Positions 51,593 to 59,696 of a stretch of DNA of 64,000 nt are shown piece after piece. The first letter of the stretch is position 1; each line of letters begins with the position of its first letter. The stretch lies in assembly GCF_037190085.1 (NCBI RefSeq), contig NZ_JBBCJO010000006.1, positions 1 to 64,000 of the forward strand. Direction: 5' to 3'. The stretch comes from Gemmatimonas aurantiaca. GTDB lineage: Bacteria; Gemmatimonadota; Gemmatimonadetes; Gemmatimonadales; Gemmatimonadaceae. Under the pieces are notes generated by a model that did no database searches, was not told where the DNA came from, and worked only from the letters and a program-made list of their open reading frames with translations. Position numbers and translations under genes: made by a program.

Positions 51593-52780
51593 CTAGGGTT
51601 CGTGAGGCCAGGGATTCGCGAAGGCGGGGTTCCGCAAAAATACGGAGTCGGTGAGTGCTTCCAGGAAGGCCACGAGATCCTGTCGATCGGTACCCGTCAG
51701 CACGAATCCGTGCACCGATGGACTCTTGTAACGATTGTCGCGACCGACACCCGCCTGAGGTCCGGAGGCAATCGTGCGTCCACCGGCCGCATAGTGATCG
51801 ACGACGGCCTCGAGCGTGGCAATGCTGCCGTCATGCATGTATGGCGCCGTGACCGCGATGTTGCGCAGCGTGGGTGCGCGAAAACGGCCCACATCCTCGA
51901 TACGCCCCGTGATGGCATGCAATCCGGTATTGGACGAGGGATACGACACCGCTCCGGCCACGTTGTAGAGTCCGGTATTGAAGAACCCGGCACTCACCGT
52001 GGTATCACCGTCATAACGAACGGCCCCACTGAAATTCCAGCCGCCATGACACTGGAAACATCCACCACGCTGGCCGGAGAAGAAGATCATCTCCCCACGC
52101 TTGGCCGATTCGGAAATGGCATTGCGATCACGACCATATCGATAGCGATCGTATGGAGATCGCATCGAGACGAGTGTGCGTTCGAACGCGCCCAGCGCGC
52201 GGACGATGTTCGTCACGCTGAATGGTGCGGAGTCCGCGGGAAACGCCTGCGCGAACAATCGCTGATAGACGTCGTCCGCACGCACACGCTGCAGCAGCGA
52301 TGCACCGTCGGGATCGAGTCCGAGCTCCACTGGACTCGTACCGAACATCGGCACCAGCGCCTGTTCCTCGAGTGCCGTGACGCGGGGATCGGCCCATGTC
52401 AGCGCCGGTGCATAGCCGATGTTCGCGAGGCTCATGCTGCCTCGCGGGTGCATCATCCCCGTCGATCCGACGGCACGTGCGCGTCCATCGGTGAATGCCA
52501 GCTCCTGGCGATGACAGGTGGCGCAGGACTGACGACCGTTTCCCGACAGTCTCGTGTCGTAGAACAGATGTCGGCCGAGTTCCACCGTGTGCGACGACAT
52601 CGGATTGTCGTGCGGCACGGGCGGGCGTGGAAACGGTGCTGGAATGTCCCATACGAACGGAGCGACGGCCCCACCGCCACCTCGGGTGGGTGCCGTCGTC
52701 GCGGTCGTGATCACCGATGTCGTGATCACGGCCCCGAGCAGCAGCAGCAATGCCGCGATGGATGCGCCGCCGCGTCGCAT
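51593..52780 (-). CDS. Di-heme cytochrome c peroxidase/MauG-family protein
   Basis: A 395-residue exported protein with two c-type heme sites: CATCH starting at Cys86 and CFQCH starting at Cys241. The region around GRHLFYDTRLSGNGRQSCATC is characteristic of the CCP/MauG family, and APYMHDGSIATLEAVVDHY near residue 310-330 contains the Met that ligates a heme in some members. The N-terminal hydrophobic segment directs it to the periplasm. Such enzymes reduce peroxide or oxidise proteins and natural products. It follows a molybdopterin-fold gene by four bases, so the two likely form one redox unit. Confidence 0.87.
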   Translation of the reverse strand: MRRGGASIAALLLLLGAVITTSVITTATTAPTRGGGGAVAPFVWDIPAPFPRPPVPHDNPMSSHTVELGRHLFYDTRLSGNGRQSCATCHRQELAFTDGRARAVGSTGMMHPRGSMSLANIGYAPALTWADPRVTALEEQALVPMFGTSPVELGLDPDGASLLQRVRADDVYQRLFAQAFPADSAPFSVTNIVRALGAFERTLVSMRSPYDRYRYGRDRNAISESAKRGEMIFFSGQRGGCFQCHGGWNFSGAVRYDGDTTVSAGFFNTGLYNVAGAVSYPSSNTGLHAITGRIEDVGRFRAPTLRNIAVTAPYMHDGSIATLEAVVDHYAAGGRTIASGPQAGVGRDNRYKSPSVHGFVLTGTDRQDLVAFLEALTDSVFLRNPAFANPWPHEP

Positions 52781-52784
52781 GGCG

Positions 52785-53321
52785 CTACTTCCGGACGGTG
52801 ACCACCTGCAGGCTCGTCAGCATGCGTATCGAACGGGCACCACGCTTGTCCGTGGGCACCACGAGCCGGAACGCCCCCGTCTCGCCGAAGAGCGGCTGCC
52901 CATCGGCCGAGTCGGCCAGCAGGTACTGTCCATTGGCCATCTCCGGATCGAGTTCCCCCAGGGAGAACACCACCTGATACCCGTCCGACGCCATCGCGAT
53001 GACATAGGTGGACAGCGCCGCGCCACGCAGGGCATTGCCCAGCGGCGCGCCGGCCTTTTTCAGCACATCGGCCACCCACACGCCTTCGTACGTGGTGGTG
53101 ATGCCGTTGCTGGTGGTGCGCACCGAGGCCCGGGGCATGCTCGCCAGGTCCGCCGCCGTGAGGGTCAGCGACTGTGTCACCGCGCCCGTGACCCGGACGC
53201 TCGGCGTTGCGGTCGCCGCCTGCTGGGCGACGAGTGGGTTCGCACGCAGCACGGACGCGCCGGCGAGTGCAAAGGGCATCGCCGCAGCCAGCGCATAACG
53301 GGACGTCGTACGATGAATCAT
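52785..53321 (-). CDS. Exported molybdopterin-binding-fold oxidoreductase-like protein
   Basis: A 178-residue protein from ATG 53321. The signal peptide (about residues 1-34) is followed by a single domain resembling the oxidoreductase molybdopterin-binding fold: VRVTGAVTQSLTLTAADLASMP, ITTTYEGVWVADVLKKAGAPLG, YVIAMASDGYQVVFSLGELDP, and GQPLFGETGAFRLVVPTDKRG. It lacks the N-terminal cofactor region and the conserved cysteine of full-length sulfite oxidase, so cofactor binding is doubtful. Short proteins of this type are common beside cytochromes. It probably works with the downstream di-heme protein. Confidence 0.75.
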   Translation of the reverse strand: MIHRTTSRYALAAAMPFALAGASVLRANPLVAQQAATATPSVRVTGAVTQSLTLTAADLASMPRASVRTTSNGITTTYEGVWVADVLKKAGAPLGNALRGAALSTYVIAMASDGYQVVFSLGELDPEMANGQYLLADSADGQPLFGETGAFRLVVPTDKRGARSIRMLTSLQVVTVRK

Positions 53322-53410
53322 CGAAAGGACGGCAAAGGTGGGTAGTCCTCCCAAGATAGGATCTTCCGACGATTTCGGGAGACGTTCGTGGGCGTGACAG
53401 GAGAGGCGGG

Positions 53411-53440
53411 GCCATGCGGGGCCATGCGGGGCCATGCGCG
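53411..53440. repeat. 10-bp tandem repeat, three copies
   Basis: GCCATGCGGG at 53411-53420 and 53421-53430, with GCCATGCGCG at 53431-53440. It lies between the molybdopterin-fold gene and the SRPBCC promoter. Confidence 0.88.
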
Positions 53441-53456
53441 CCTCGGACCACCACGA

Positions 53457-53502
53457 TTGCGCGCCCGGGATCCGGATGCTATCATGCAACTTACAGGTTG
53501 CA
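53457..53502 (+). promoter_or_regulatory. Promoter and ArsR operator for SRPBCC-arsR
   Basis: A -35 box TTGCGC (53457-53462) and a -10 box TATCAT (53480-53485) are separated by 17 bases. The 18-base palindrome TGCAACTTACAGGTTGCA (53485-53502) begins inside the -10 box. This form (TGCAAC...GTTGCA) is typical of ArsR-type repressors paired with SRPBCC genes, so the regulator at 54053 probably represses its own operon here. Confidence 0.72.
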
Positions 53503-53550
53503 CATCAGCAGACCGATGCCCTAGCGATTCTTTCCCCGGAGGAGCCGGCC

Positions 53551-54069
53551 ATGAGCAATGCGAATCGGATCGAGAAGCGGGTGACATTGAACGCCCCCGT
53601 TTCGCGGGTATGGCGCGCGCTCACCGATACCCGGGAATTCGGCGAGTGGTTCGGGATCCGGCTGACGGGCGCGTTCGTGGTGGGCCAGACGGTGTCCGGC
53701 ACCTTCGATGAACGACTGAGTGCCGATGCCGTGCTCGAGTTTCAGGAGAGCCTCGGCCTCACGCCATCACCGGTGGACATCCCGGAGGCGCCCACCGTCT
53801 TCTGCACCGTGCAGGCCATCGAGCCGGAGCATTACTTCAGCTTTCGATGGGTCCCCTTTGGTATCGATGCCGGGGTCGATCCGGCCACCGAGCCCACCAC
53901 ACTCGTCGAGTTCACGCTCGAGCCGGTGGTGGGTGGCACCCAACTCACCATCGTCGAATCCGGATTCGATCAGGTTCCGGCCCATCGTCGCGAACGGGCG
54001 TTCCGCATGAACGAAGCCGGCTGGAGCGGACAGGCCGAAAACGTGAAGCGGTATGTCGAAGATCTCTGA
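53551..54069 (+). CDS. SRPBCC (AHSA1-like) protein
   Basis: A 172-residue protein of the activator-of-Hsp90-like SRPBCC group. It opens IEKRVTLNAPVSRVWRALTDTREFGEWFGI (about residues 6-35), a hallmark of ArsR-linked SRPBCC proteins, and closes with the long helix FRMNEAGWSGQAENVKRYVEDL. The domain forms a hydrophobic pocket; the ligand is not known. ATG 53551 has GGAGGAG upstream. The 3' end overlaps the ArsR gene by 17 bases, so the two are coupled, and the upstream palindrome suggests repression by that ArsR. Confidence 0.9.
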   Translation: MSNANRIEKRVTLNAPVSRVWRALTDTREFGEWFGIRLTGAFVVGQTVSGTFDERLSADAVLEFQESLGLTPSPVDIPEAPTVFCTVQAIEPEHYFSFRWVPFGIDAGVDPATEPTTLVEFTLEPVVGGTQLTIVESGFDQVPAHRRERAFRMNEAGWSGQAENVKRYVEDL

Positions 54070-54391
54070 CAGCACCGTCGAGGAGATCTTCTTCGCGCTC
54101 GGCGATCGTCACCGGCTGTCGGTGGTGCGCGCCCTCCGGGCCCGTGGCGCGCTGTCGGCCACCGTGCTGGCCGACGATGCCACGGTGACGCGACAGGCCA
54201 TCGTGAAACACCTGCAGGTCCTCGAGCGCGCGGGACTCGTCACCCATCAGCGCCGGGGACGGGAAGTGCTCTACGCCCTCGACGTGCGCCGCCTCGACGA
54301 CGCACGTCATTTTCTCGATGGCATCTCCGCCGGATGGGATCGTGCCATCGCCCGATTGCGGCGGCTCGTGGAGCCGCCGGTCATCGATTGA
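54053..54391 (+). CDS. ArsR-family regulator, SRPBCC-associated
   Basis: A 112-residue winged-helix repressor. Helix order is EEIFFALGDRHRLSVVRAL (about residues 10-28), the recognition region TVTRQAIVKHLQVLERAGLV (about 44-63), and the wing HQRRGREVLYAL (about 65-76). No metal-binding cysteines are seen. It overlaps the SRPBCC gene and probably binds the palindrome at 53485-53502 to control both. A short convergent stem-loop follows. Confidence 0.9.
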   Translation: MSKISDSTVEEIFFALGDRHRLSVVRALRARGALSATVLADDATVTRQAIVKHLQVLERAGLVTHQRRGREVLYALDVRRLDDARHFLDGISAGWDRAIARLRRLVEPPVID

Positions 54392-54396
54392 CGCCT

Positions 54397-54417
54397 GCCG
54401 AACCTTTCGGGTTCGGC
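54397..54417. terminator. Stem-loop between converging genes
   Basis: GCCGAACC at 54397-54404 pairs with GGTTCGGC at 54410-54417 with a 5-base loop. It lies between the stops of the ArsR gene and the CocE-type hydrolase and could serve both. Confidence 0.65.
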
Positions 54418-54425
54418 GACGTCTT

Positions 54426-56342
54426 TCACCGCGCGGTCTTCACGTCGACACGCGACGCCCGTCCGGGCACATGATACACCCGCATCGTCGCCGCCTTGTA
54501 GTCGGACGGCTTCGCCTCGAAGATGTCGGGCACGAAGGTCTGCGGATTGCGGTCGATGAACGGGAACCACGTGCTCTGGACCTGCACCATGATGCGATGG
54601 CCCTTCAGGAACGTGTGATTCACATCGGGCATCTCGAACGCCAGGGAGTCCGCCACATTCGGTGTGAACGGGACCGGCTTCTGCCAGCTCCGGCGATAGC
54701 GCGCGCGGAAGGGCTCACCACGAATGAGCAGTTGCGCTCCCGCCCTCACGAACCCGGGTTCGTCATCCGCGAGATTCTTCGCATCGGCCGGCAACACGTC
54801 GATGAGCTTGACCATGAAGTCGGCATCGGTGCCGCTCGTGGCCACATGCAGACGCGGAGCCACCGGACCCGTGATGGTGATGTCTTCGGTCAGCACATCG
54901 CTCACGTACGTGAGAACGTCGGGGCGACGCGACGCATATCGCTGATCGGCCACGATGTAGTCGCGCGGCATGCCCTGGCCCTCGATACGGTCCGTCGTCG
55001 GCACGGGCTTCATGGGATCGCTCACGTAGCTGTCGTACGCTGCCGCGCCCGACGCCACCGCAGGTGGTGAGAACGACAGCTTGCCGCCCGGATGGAAGTA
55101 CAGCGAGCGCTTCACCGCACCGGCCGGCGGGAACTGTTCGTACTGACGCCAGACGTTCGTGCCTGTCTCGAAGACCGTCGCCTCCGCGAGCTTCGGATCG
55201 GGACCGCCCTTCAGGTGATGCAGGAAGAACGGAAACTCCACCGAGTCGCGGAAATACGTCCCCAGCGACGCCGAGCCGAAGCGCTGCACACCGAGGGAGT
55301 TCGCATCACCACGTCCCCAGCCCCCGTGCGACCACGGCCCGACGATGATCTTCGCGTTGTTCTGGGGCGACAGACGCTCCACCCCCCGCCAGGTGCGCCA
55401 GGGGCCCTGCAGATCCTCGGTGTCGAACAGCCCTCCCACGATCAGCATGGCCGGCTTCATGTTCTTCACGAAGCGGCTGATGTCGCGTGCCTGGTTGTAC
55501 TCGTCGTACGTGACATGCGGGATGAACTCGTACCACACCGGCGCCGAGTCGCGCGGCATGATCTTGCGCGCCGCCGGGCCGACCGGACCGAGATTCAGAT
55601 AGTACTGATAGGCATCCGGCCCGATATTGAGACGGGCGCCCCGTTCCACACCCGGCGGACTTCCATCGGGACGACCGAAGCGGTAGAAGAACGTGAAGTT
55701 GTGCGCGAGCAGGAATGCGCCATTGTGAAAATTGTCGTCGCCCATCCAGATGTCCGTCATGGGCGCCTGCGGTGAACAGGCCACCAGGGCCGGATGTGCG
55801 TCGATGCAGCTCGCGGTCGCATAGAAGCCGGGCCACGAACCGCCGTAGATGCCGACGCGGCCGTTGTTCGGCGTCACGTTCTTGAGCAGCCACTCGATGG
55901 TGTCGTACGTGTCCGTGCTCTCGTCCACATCGCCCGGCTTCTTGTTCGGGAGATGGGGCGTCATGCTGGTGAAATTGCCTTCGGAGAGATAGCGCCCGCG
56001 CACATCCTGGGTGATGAACACGAACCCCTCGCGCGCGAACCGTGGGTTGCTGCTGGGCCCGAGCGACGCGCGGATGGCCTCGCCATAGGGCTGCGCGCTG
56101 TATGGCGTGCGCGTCATGAGCAGCGGGAAACGCTTGCCCATCGTATCGCGCGGGATGTAGATGGACGTGAAGAGCTTCACGCCATCACGCATCGGGATGC
56201 GCGCCTCCACCTTGCGATAGTTGGCCTTGATCCAGGTGGAGTCGACAGGCTGGGCCGATATCGGCGCGGCGAGGACGAAGGCGACGACGAAAGCGGCGAC
56301 ACGCGCGGTCGCCGCCCGGAAGATACGGGAGAGTCCAGTCAT
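54426..56342 (-). CDS. CocE/NonD-type X-Pro dipeptidyl-peptidase-like hydrolase
   Basis: A 638-residue secreted hydrolase of the S15/CocE family. A signal peptide (about residues 1-32) precedes the alpha/beta-hydrolase domain with the oxyanion region IPMRDGVKLFTSIYIPRD and the nucleophile Ser169 in GIYGGSWPGFYA. A helical cap (about 200-340) and the C-terminal jelly-roll (about 420-630; LDVKLIDVLP-like strands and DVNHTFLKGHRIMVQVQSTWFP) are typical. Members cleave X-Pro peptides, cephalosporin esters or cocaine-like esters. Export suggests use on extracellular peptides or esters. It is alone between an ArsR pair and a putative zinc peptidase. Confidence 0.9.
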   Translation of the reverse strand: MTGLSRIFRAATARVAAFVVAFVLAAPISAQPVDSTWIKANYRKVEARIPMRDGVKLFTSIYIPRDTMGKRFPLLMTRTPYSAQPYGEAIRASLGPSSNPRFAREGFVFITQDVRGRYLSEGNFTSMTPHLPNKKPGDVDESTDTYDTIEWLLKNVTPNNGRVGIYGGSWPGFYATASCIDAHPALVACSPQAPMTDIWMGDDNFHNGAFLLAHNFTFFYRFGRPDGSPPGVERGARLNIGPDAYQYYLNLGPVGPAARKIMPRDSAPVWYEFIPHVTYDEYNQARDISRFVKNMKPAMLIVGGLFDTEDLQGPWRTWRGVERLSPQNNAKIIVGPWSHGGWGRGDANSLGVQRFGSASLGTYFRDSVEFPFFLHHLKGGPDPKLAEATVFETGTNVWRQYEQFPPAGAVKRSLYFHPGGKLSFSPPAVASGAAAYDSYVSDPMKPVPTTDRIEGQGMPRDYIVADQRYASRRPDVLTYVSDVLTEDITITGPVAPRLHVATSGTDADFMVKLIDVLPADAKNLADDEPGFVRAGAQLLIRGEPFRARYRRSWQKPVPFTPNVADSLAFEMPDVNHTFLKGHRIMVQVQSTWFPFIDRNPQTFVPDIFEAKPSDYKAATMRVYHVPGRASRVDVKTAR

Positions 56343-56443
56343 GCTGTGAAGCTGTCACATCGGTGGCCGGCGCAACAGACGCCGACGGGCGCCACCAGCG
56401 ATCGTGGAAAGAAACCGCGCGCGGCCCCCGGGGACGCCACCGC

Positions 56444-57688
56444 CTACCGTCGGTACTCCGCCAGCAGCGCCCGCCATTCCGTCACGACCTGCTCCCGGCT
56501 CATCCCCATGATGGTCGCGAGTCGTGCCAGCGTCGGCTCGGTGGTCTCCAATGCCTCCACCAGACGTCGTACCCCCTGGTCTCCATTTCGCCGGTGCACC
56601 AGTTCGAAAAACGATGCGGCAACCGGCAGTCGCGCACTGCCGATGACTCCCGAACCGTCACTCGCCAGAATCGTGTCGGGCGTGAATGTCGGATGATCCG
56701 CCAGGAACGAAGCCAGCGACCGCATCAGCCCTGGGAAATCGTCTCCACGTGCGCCACCCAGCCAGTACGCGATCCCTTCCACGACAAACACGGGGCGACC
56801 GGTCACCAGCGGAGCCAGCAACACATGCGCGAGTTCGTGCCGATAGTCTTCGCCATATCGGGGATCGGCGGCCACCACCACACCAGCCGCCGGACTGGCG
56901 CGGCCCCCCACCCGCTCGGCAGTCGGGAGCCACTCGAACCCGGAGATCCGCATGCCCTCCTGAAGATTCGGTGTCTGGTAGTAGATGACGGGCTCACGAC
57001 GCGCCAACCCGAACCGGGTCAACAGGGAATCGGCCCAGCGCGCGGTCGACTCCGCCCGGCGTCTGTCGAATGTGATCCCGGGGTGCACCACATACATGAT
57101 CGGTCCGATGCGTTCATGTCGCCATTCGGCCGTTTCGAACGATTCCGGACTGAGGAGTTTCCACTCCCACGTGCCATCCGCTTCGTGGCGGCCGGTGACA
57201 ATCGTCCGCTCCAGACCCAACAAGCCCGGACGTGTGGCCGTTCCACCACCCACGTACATCGTGCGCAGCAGCCATCGGGAGGCATCACCCGCGACGACCG
57301 GCACGGCTTCGATCAGCAGCGGCGCACCATCGAGCAGATACGGAGCGGTCACCGGCAGCGGATCGGGGTCCCCGGTGGTTCCGGACCGCTCCCAATGCAC
57401 CGCCCGTTTCGACGAATCCCGACGGATGGCCAGGTAGTCGCGCCAGAATCTCACGACCTCCGGCAACACGACACGCGCGGGGTCGATCCCCCACCATGCT
57501 GCCGGCAGTGCCGTGGTATCGACAGCGAATCCCAGCGCGAGCGAGGGCGGGCTGCGGGATGCCTGTGCAGACGATTGTGCCGATGCCTCGGCGCCGATCA
57601 CGACCGCGCACAGTCCACTCAGCAGCAGTGCGCAGGCCAATCGCGGACGCCTGTCCGCAGACGGGTGAGAACGCCCGTCAGCCCTCAC
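56444..57688 (-). CDS. Putative exported zinc metallopeptidase
   Basis: A 414-residue exported protein. A signal peptide (about residues 14-38) is followed by a beta-rich region and a zinc-peptidase-like centre: His284, Glu285 and His288 in YRHELAHVLL, with Glu304 in FVVEGIAYWLGG as a probable third zinc ligand, i.e. a gluzincin arrangement. Conserved aromatic and Gly positions around ISGFEWLPTAERVGGRA precede it. I cannot assign a named family. Its start overlaps the small gene at 57678-57881 by 11 bases. Proteolysis of exported or surface material is a reasonable inference. Confidence 0.7.
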   Translation of the reverse strand: MRADGRSHPSADRRPRLACALLLSGLCAVVIGAEASAQSSAQASRSPPSLALGFAVDTTALPAAWWGIDPARVVLPEVVRFWRDYLAIRRDSSKRAVHWERSGTTGDPDPLPVTAPYLLDGAPLLIEAVPVVAGDASRWLLRTMYVGGGTATRPGLLGLERTIVTGRHEADGTWEWKLLSPESFETAEWRHERIGPIMYVVHPGITFDRRRAESTARWADSLLTRFGLARREPVIYYQTPNLQEGMRISGFEWLPTAERVGGRASPAAGVVVAADPRYGEDYRHELAHVLLAPLVTGRPVFVVEGIAYWLGGARGDDFPGLMRSLASFLADHPTFTPDTILASDGSGVIGSARLPVAASFFELVHRRNGDQGVRRLVEALETTEPTLARLATIMGMSREQVVTEWRALLAEYRR

Positions 57689-57881
57689 CGAACTCCGCCT
57701 GCGTCAGTTCGCGGAAGCGCGACACCAGCGCCCGTTCCTGCGGAGAAGCGCCCGGTGCGTCCATCAGAGTGAGACACCCACGTTCACGCCGAACGACCAG
57801 CAGACGTTGCGCCGCCGTCTCGAGGTCACATCGCTCCGCCTGAAAGTCCCGCAACGTCTCCCGCACGCGCGCATCGAGCAT
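57678..57881 (-). CDS. Small protein of unknown function
   Basis: A 67-residue protein read from ATG 57881, which has AGAGGA eight bases upstream. It is helical and charged (MLDARVRETLRDFQAERCDLETAAQRLLVVRRERG), with no membrane segment or known motif. Its stop overlaps the start of the putative peptidase by 11 bases, so it is probably translated on the same message. The open frame itself could extend further upstream, but this start has the best ribosome site. A regulatory or anti-sigma-like role would be speculation. Confidence 0.55.
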   Translation of the reverse strand: MLDARVRETLRDFQAERCDLETAAQRLLVVRRERGCLTLMDAPGASPQERALVSRFRELTQAEFGEG

Positions 57882-57966
57882 CGTGAATATCCTCTTGGTG
57901 AGTCGTACCACTGAACTCCGCCAAACCCACGAACGTCACGCGCATTGCGCGGCACTCCACGCACAT

Positions 57967-58248
57967 TCACTCCAGTTCGTTCAGCTCGATCAGAGGACCG
58001 ATGACGATCGTGCCCTTCCCTCCCTGCCCGTCTCTCCAGACGCGCAGGGCTTCGAGATCGGCCTCGACCACCTGGCCACCATCACGAATGACGAGATACC
58101 GCCGTCCGCTGGGATAGGTATAGGCGATCGCGAGGCCACGCGCCGCAAGCACCGCCTCGAGCGCGGCCAGCCATTCCGCATCGGGCGCCGCACCACGCGC
58201 GGGGTGGAACTCGATTTCGAAAGCGTATTCCGGACATGCAGCGCTCAT
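57967..58248 (-). CDS. Small protein with hairpin-covered ribosome site
   Basis: A 93-residue protein from ATG 58248. The sequence includes EYAFEIEFHPARGAAPDAEWLAALEAVL, then YTYPSGRRYLVIRDG, and an acidic helix, and ends GPLIELNELE. I do not recognise a family. The Shine-Dalgarno sequence (GGGAGA) lies within one arm of a perfect 14-bp inverted repeat that starts six bases above the ATG. The next small gene begins 85 bases downstream in the same direction. A regulated, perhaps toxic or autoregulatory, small protein is possible, but only the sequence and the hairpin are seen. Confidence 0.6.
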   Translation of the reverse strand: MSAACPEYAFEIEFHPARGAAPDAEWLAALEAVLAARGLAIAYTYPSGRRYLVIRDGGQVVEADLEALRVWRDGQGGKGTIVIGPLIELNELE

Positions 58249-58253
58249 GAGCG

Positions 58254-58298
58254 TCTCCCGCGGTATTTCCGGATGATACCGCATAATACCGCGGGAGA
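58254..58298 (-). promoter_or_regulatory. Inverted repeat covering a ribosome binding site
   Basis: TCTCCCGCGGTATT at 58254-58267 and AATACCGCGGGAGA at 58285-58298 are perfect complements with a 17-base spacer. On the minus strand, the arm proximal to the ATG contains the ribosome site GGGAGA. The RNA stem would hide it; alternatively the DNA is an operator for a dimeric regulator. Confidence 0.72.
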
Positions 58299-58401
58299 TC
58301 GCGATTTCCCTCATGCATGTCCCATGGATGTCGCATACACATCTCACGCGCATCTCATGCGTACCGCATCCCGGCCTCGGACCTGCCGGGAAGAGCGACG
58401 G

Positions 58402-58869
58402 TTACCGCTCCCAGAATGGCGGCGGCTCGATGCCCAGCGCCCGCAGGTACACGTAGCCCTGACCACGATGGTGCGTCTCGTTGTCGATCGCGTAGAAGAG
58501 CTGACTCCACACCGGGTAGGTGAACTGGCCGAAGAGCGTCACGATCTCGCCGAAACGCTCCGGCTGGAGCTTCGCGAACCACGTATCGAGCTCACCGGTG
58601 GCGGCATCCCAGCGGGCCAGCAGATCGGCCTTGGAGGTCGGCGCGGTGCCTTCATAGGGCTGCGACTCGCCGGTGACGATCTCCCGCATCATGGGCACGG
58701 CGATCGACAGCATTTCACCCGCCAGCGCCGCAAAAGGCCGCATCCCTCCCACCGAGTAGGTCAGGAGCTGCTCTTCCGGAAAGGCTTCGATGACACGCCG
58801 GGTGAGTCGGCGCTGACCCTGCCAGTGGGCGAGAAGATCGGCGGGCGAGAGAACGGCGGTGGAGGACAT
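58402..58869 (-). CDS. DinB family protein
   Basis: A 155-residue DinB-fold protein from ATG 58869; 16 further upstream codons are open but lack a ribosome site. The metal-binding His pattern is suggested by DNETHHRGQGYVYLRALG (about residues 130-147), and the first helices include LLAHWQGQRRLTRRVIEAFPEEQL. DinB proteins form a four-helix bundle and often bind a divalent metal; some transfer low-molecular-weight thiols. The substrate is unknown. This is the third DinB-type gene in the window. Confidence 0.84.
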   Translation of the reverse strand: MSSTAVLSPADLLAHWQGQRRLTRRVIEAFPEEQLLTYSVGGMRPFAALAGEMLSIAVPMMREIVTGESQPYEGTAPTSKADLLARWDAATGELDTWFAKLQPERFGEIVTLFGQFTYPVWSQLFYAIDNETHHRGQGYVYLRALGIEPPPFWER

Positions 58870-59029
58870 GGCATGGCTCCGTGCAGAGGTGGGGAGGCCG
58901 GAAGAAAGATTCGGCATTTCTTCGGTATCGCCAACCTACCGATTTCGGAGCGATCGCACAAGACGCCGATGCATGGTCCGGTATGCGGGATGGTCCCCAC
59001 ACGGGGCAGGGTGATCCGGCAAACCACCG

Positions 59030-59055
59030 AGTACTTTCGAGTACTTTCGAGTACT
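59030..59055. repeat. 10-bp tandem repeat with AGTACT core
   Basis: GTACTTTCGA at 59031-59040 and 59041-59050 with a partial third copy (GTACT, 59051-59055). The palindromic core AGTACT therefore recurs every 10 bases (59030, 59040, 59050) in the region upstream of the nitroreductase start. Confidence 0.88.
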
Positions 59056-59099
59056 GCTCTGCACTACCCCGATCGATTTGTTCTTTCCAGGATGCATCC

Positions 59100-59660
59100 G
59101 TGAACGTTTCCGCTGCCATCGCCGCCCGTCGCTCCATTCGTGCCTTCACCGACCGCGTCATCACACGTGAGGAGCTCGAGCCGCTTTTTCACGACGCCAA
59201 TCTGGCGCCCAATCATCGGCTGACCCAGCCGTGGCGGTTTTACGTCCTCGGCCCCGAAGCGCGCGCGGCATACGGGCTCGCGCTCGGTCATCGCAAAGCC
59301 AGGAAGGCCACCGACGAGACGGATGCCCAGCGCATCCGTCAGGAAACCAGTGACGCGCATCGCGCCTGGCCGGGCATGATCGTCGTGTCCATGACGCTCA
59401 ACGAGAATCCCGAGATCCGTGAGGAAGACTACGCCGCCACGCTGATGGCCGTGGAGAACCTCTGCCTTTCCGCCGTGGCCCACGGACTCGGCACGCACAT
59501 CCGCACCGGAGCCATCATGGACGACCCCGCGGCGCGTGCTGCGGCCGGCGTTCCCGAGGGCGAACGCATCGTGGCCGTGCTCACCGTGGGCGAACCGCTC
59601 GAAATGCCCGCCCCCAAAACCCGTCGTCCGGCCACCGAGCTCACTCACTGGCGGGACTGA
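59100..59660 (+). CDS. Nitroreductase family protein
   Basis: A 186-residue FMN-dependent oxidoreductase. GTG 59100 was chosen because AGGA lies at suitable spacing and the fold begins at once (VSAAIAARRSIRAFTDRVITREELEPLFHDANLAPN). Conserved positions include PWRFYV, the EDYAATLMAVENLCLSAVAHGLG core (about residues 114-136), and the late AVLTVGEP. Such enzymes use NAD(P)H to reduce nitro groups or other acceptors. The 10-bp AGTACT repeats lie in its upstream region. It converges on the OxyR-like gene. Confidence 0.88.
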   Translation: MNVSAAIAARRSIRAFTDRVITREELEPLFHDANLAPNHRLTQPWRFYVLGPEARAAYGLALGHRKARKATDETDAQRIRQETSDAHRAWPGMIVVSMTLNENPEIREEDYAATLMAVENLCLSAVAHGLGTHIRTGAIMDDPAARAAAGVPEGERIVAVLTVGEPLEMPAPKTRRPATELTHWRD

Positions 59661-59696
59661 TCGATCACGATCGCTGTGCATGCGGGACGTGAGGCG

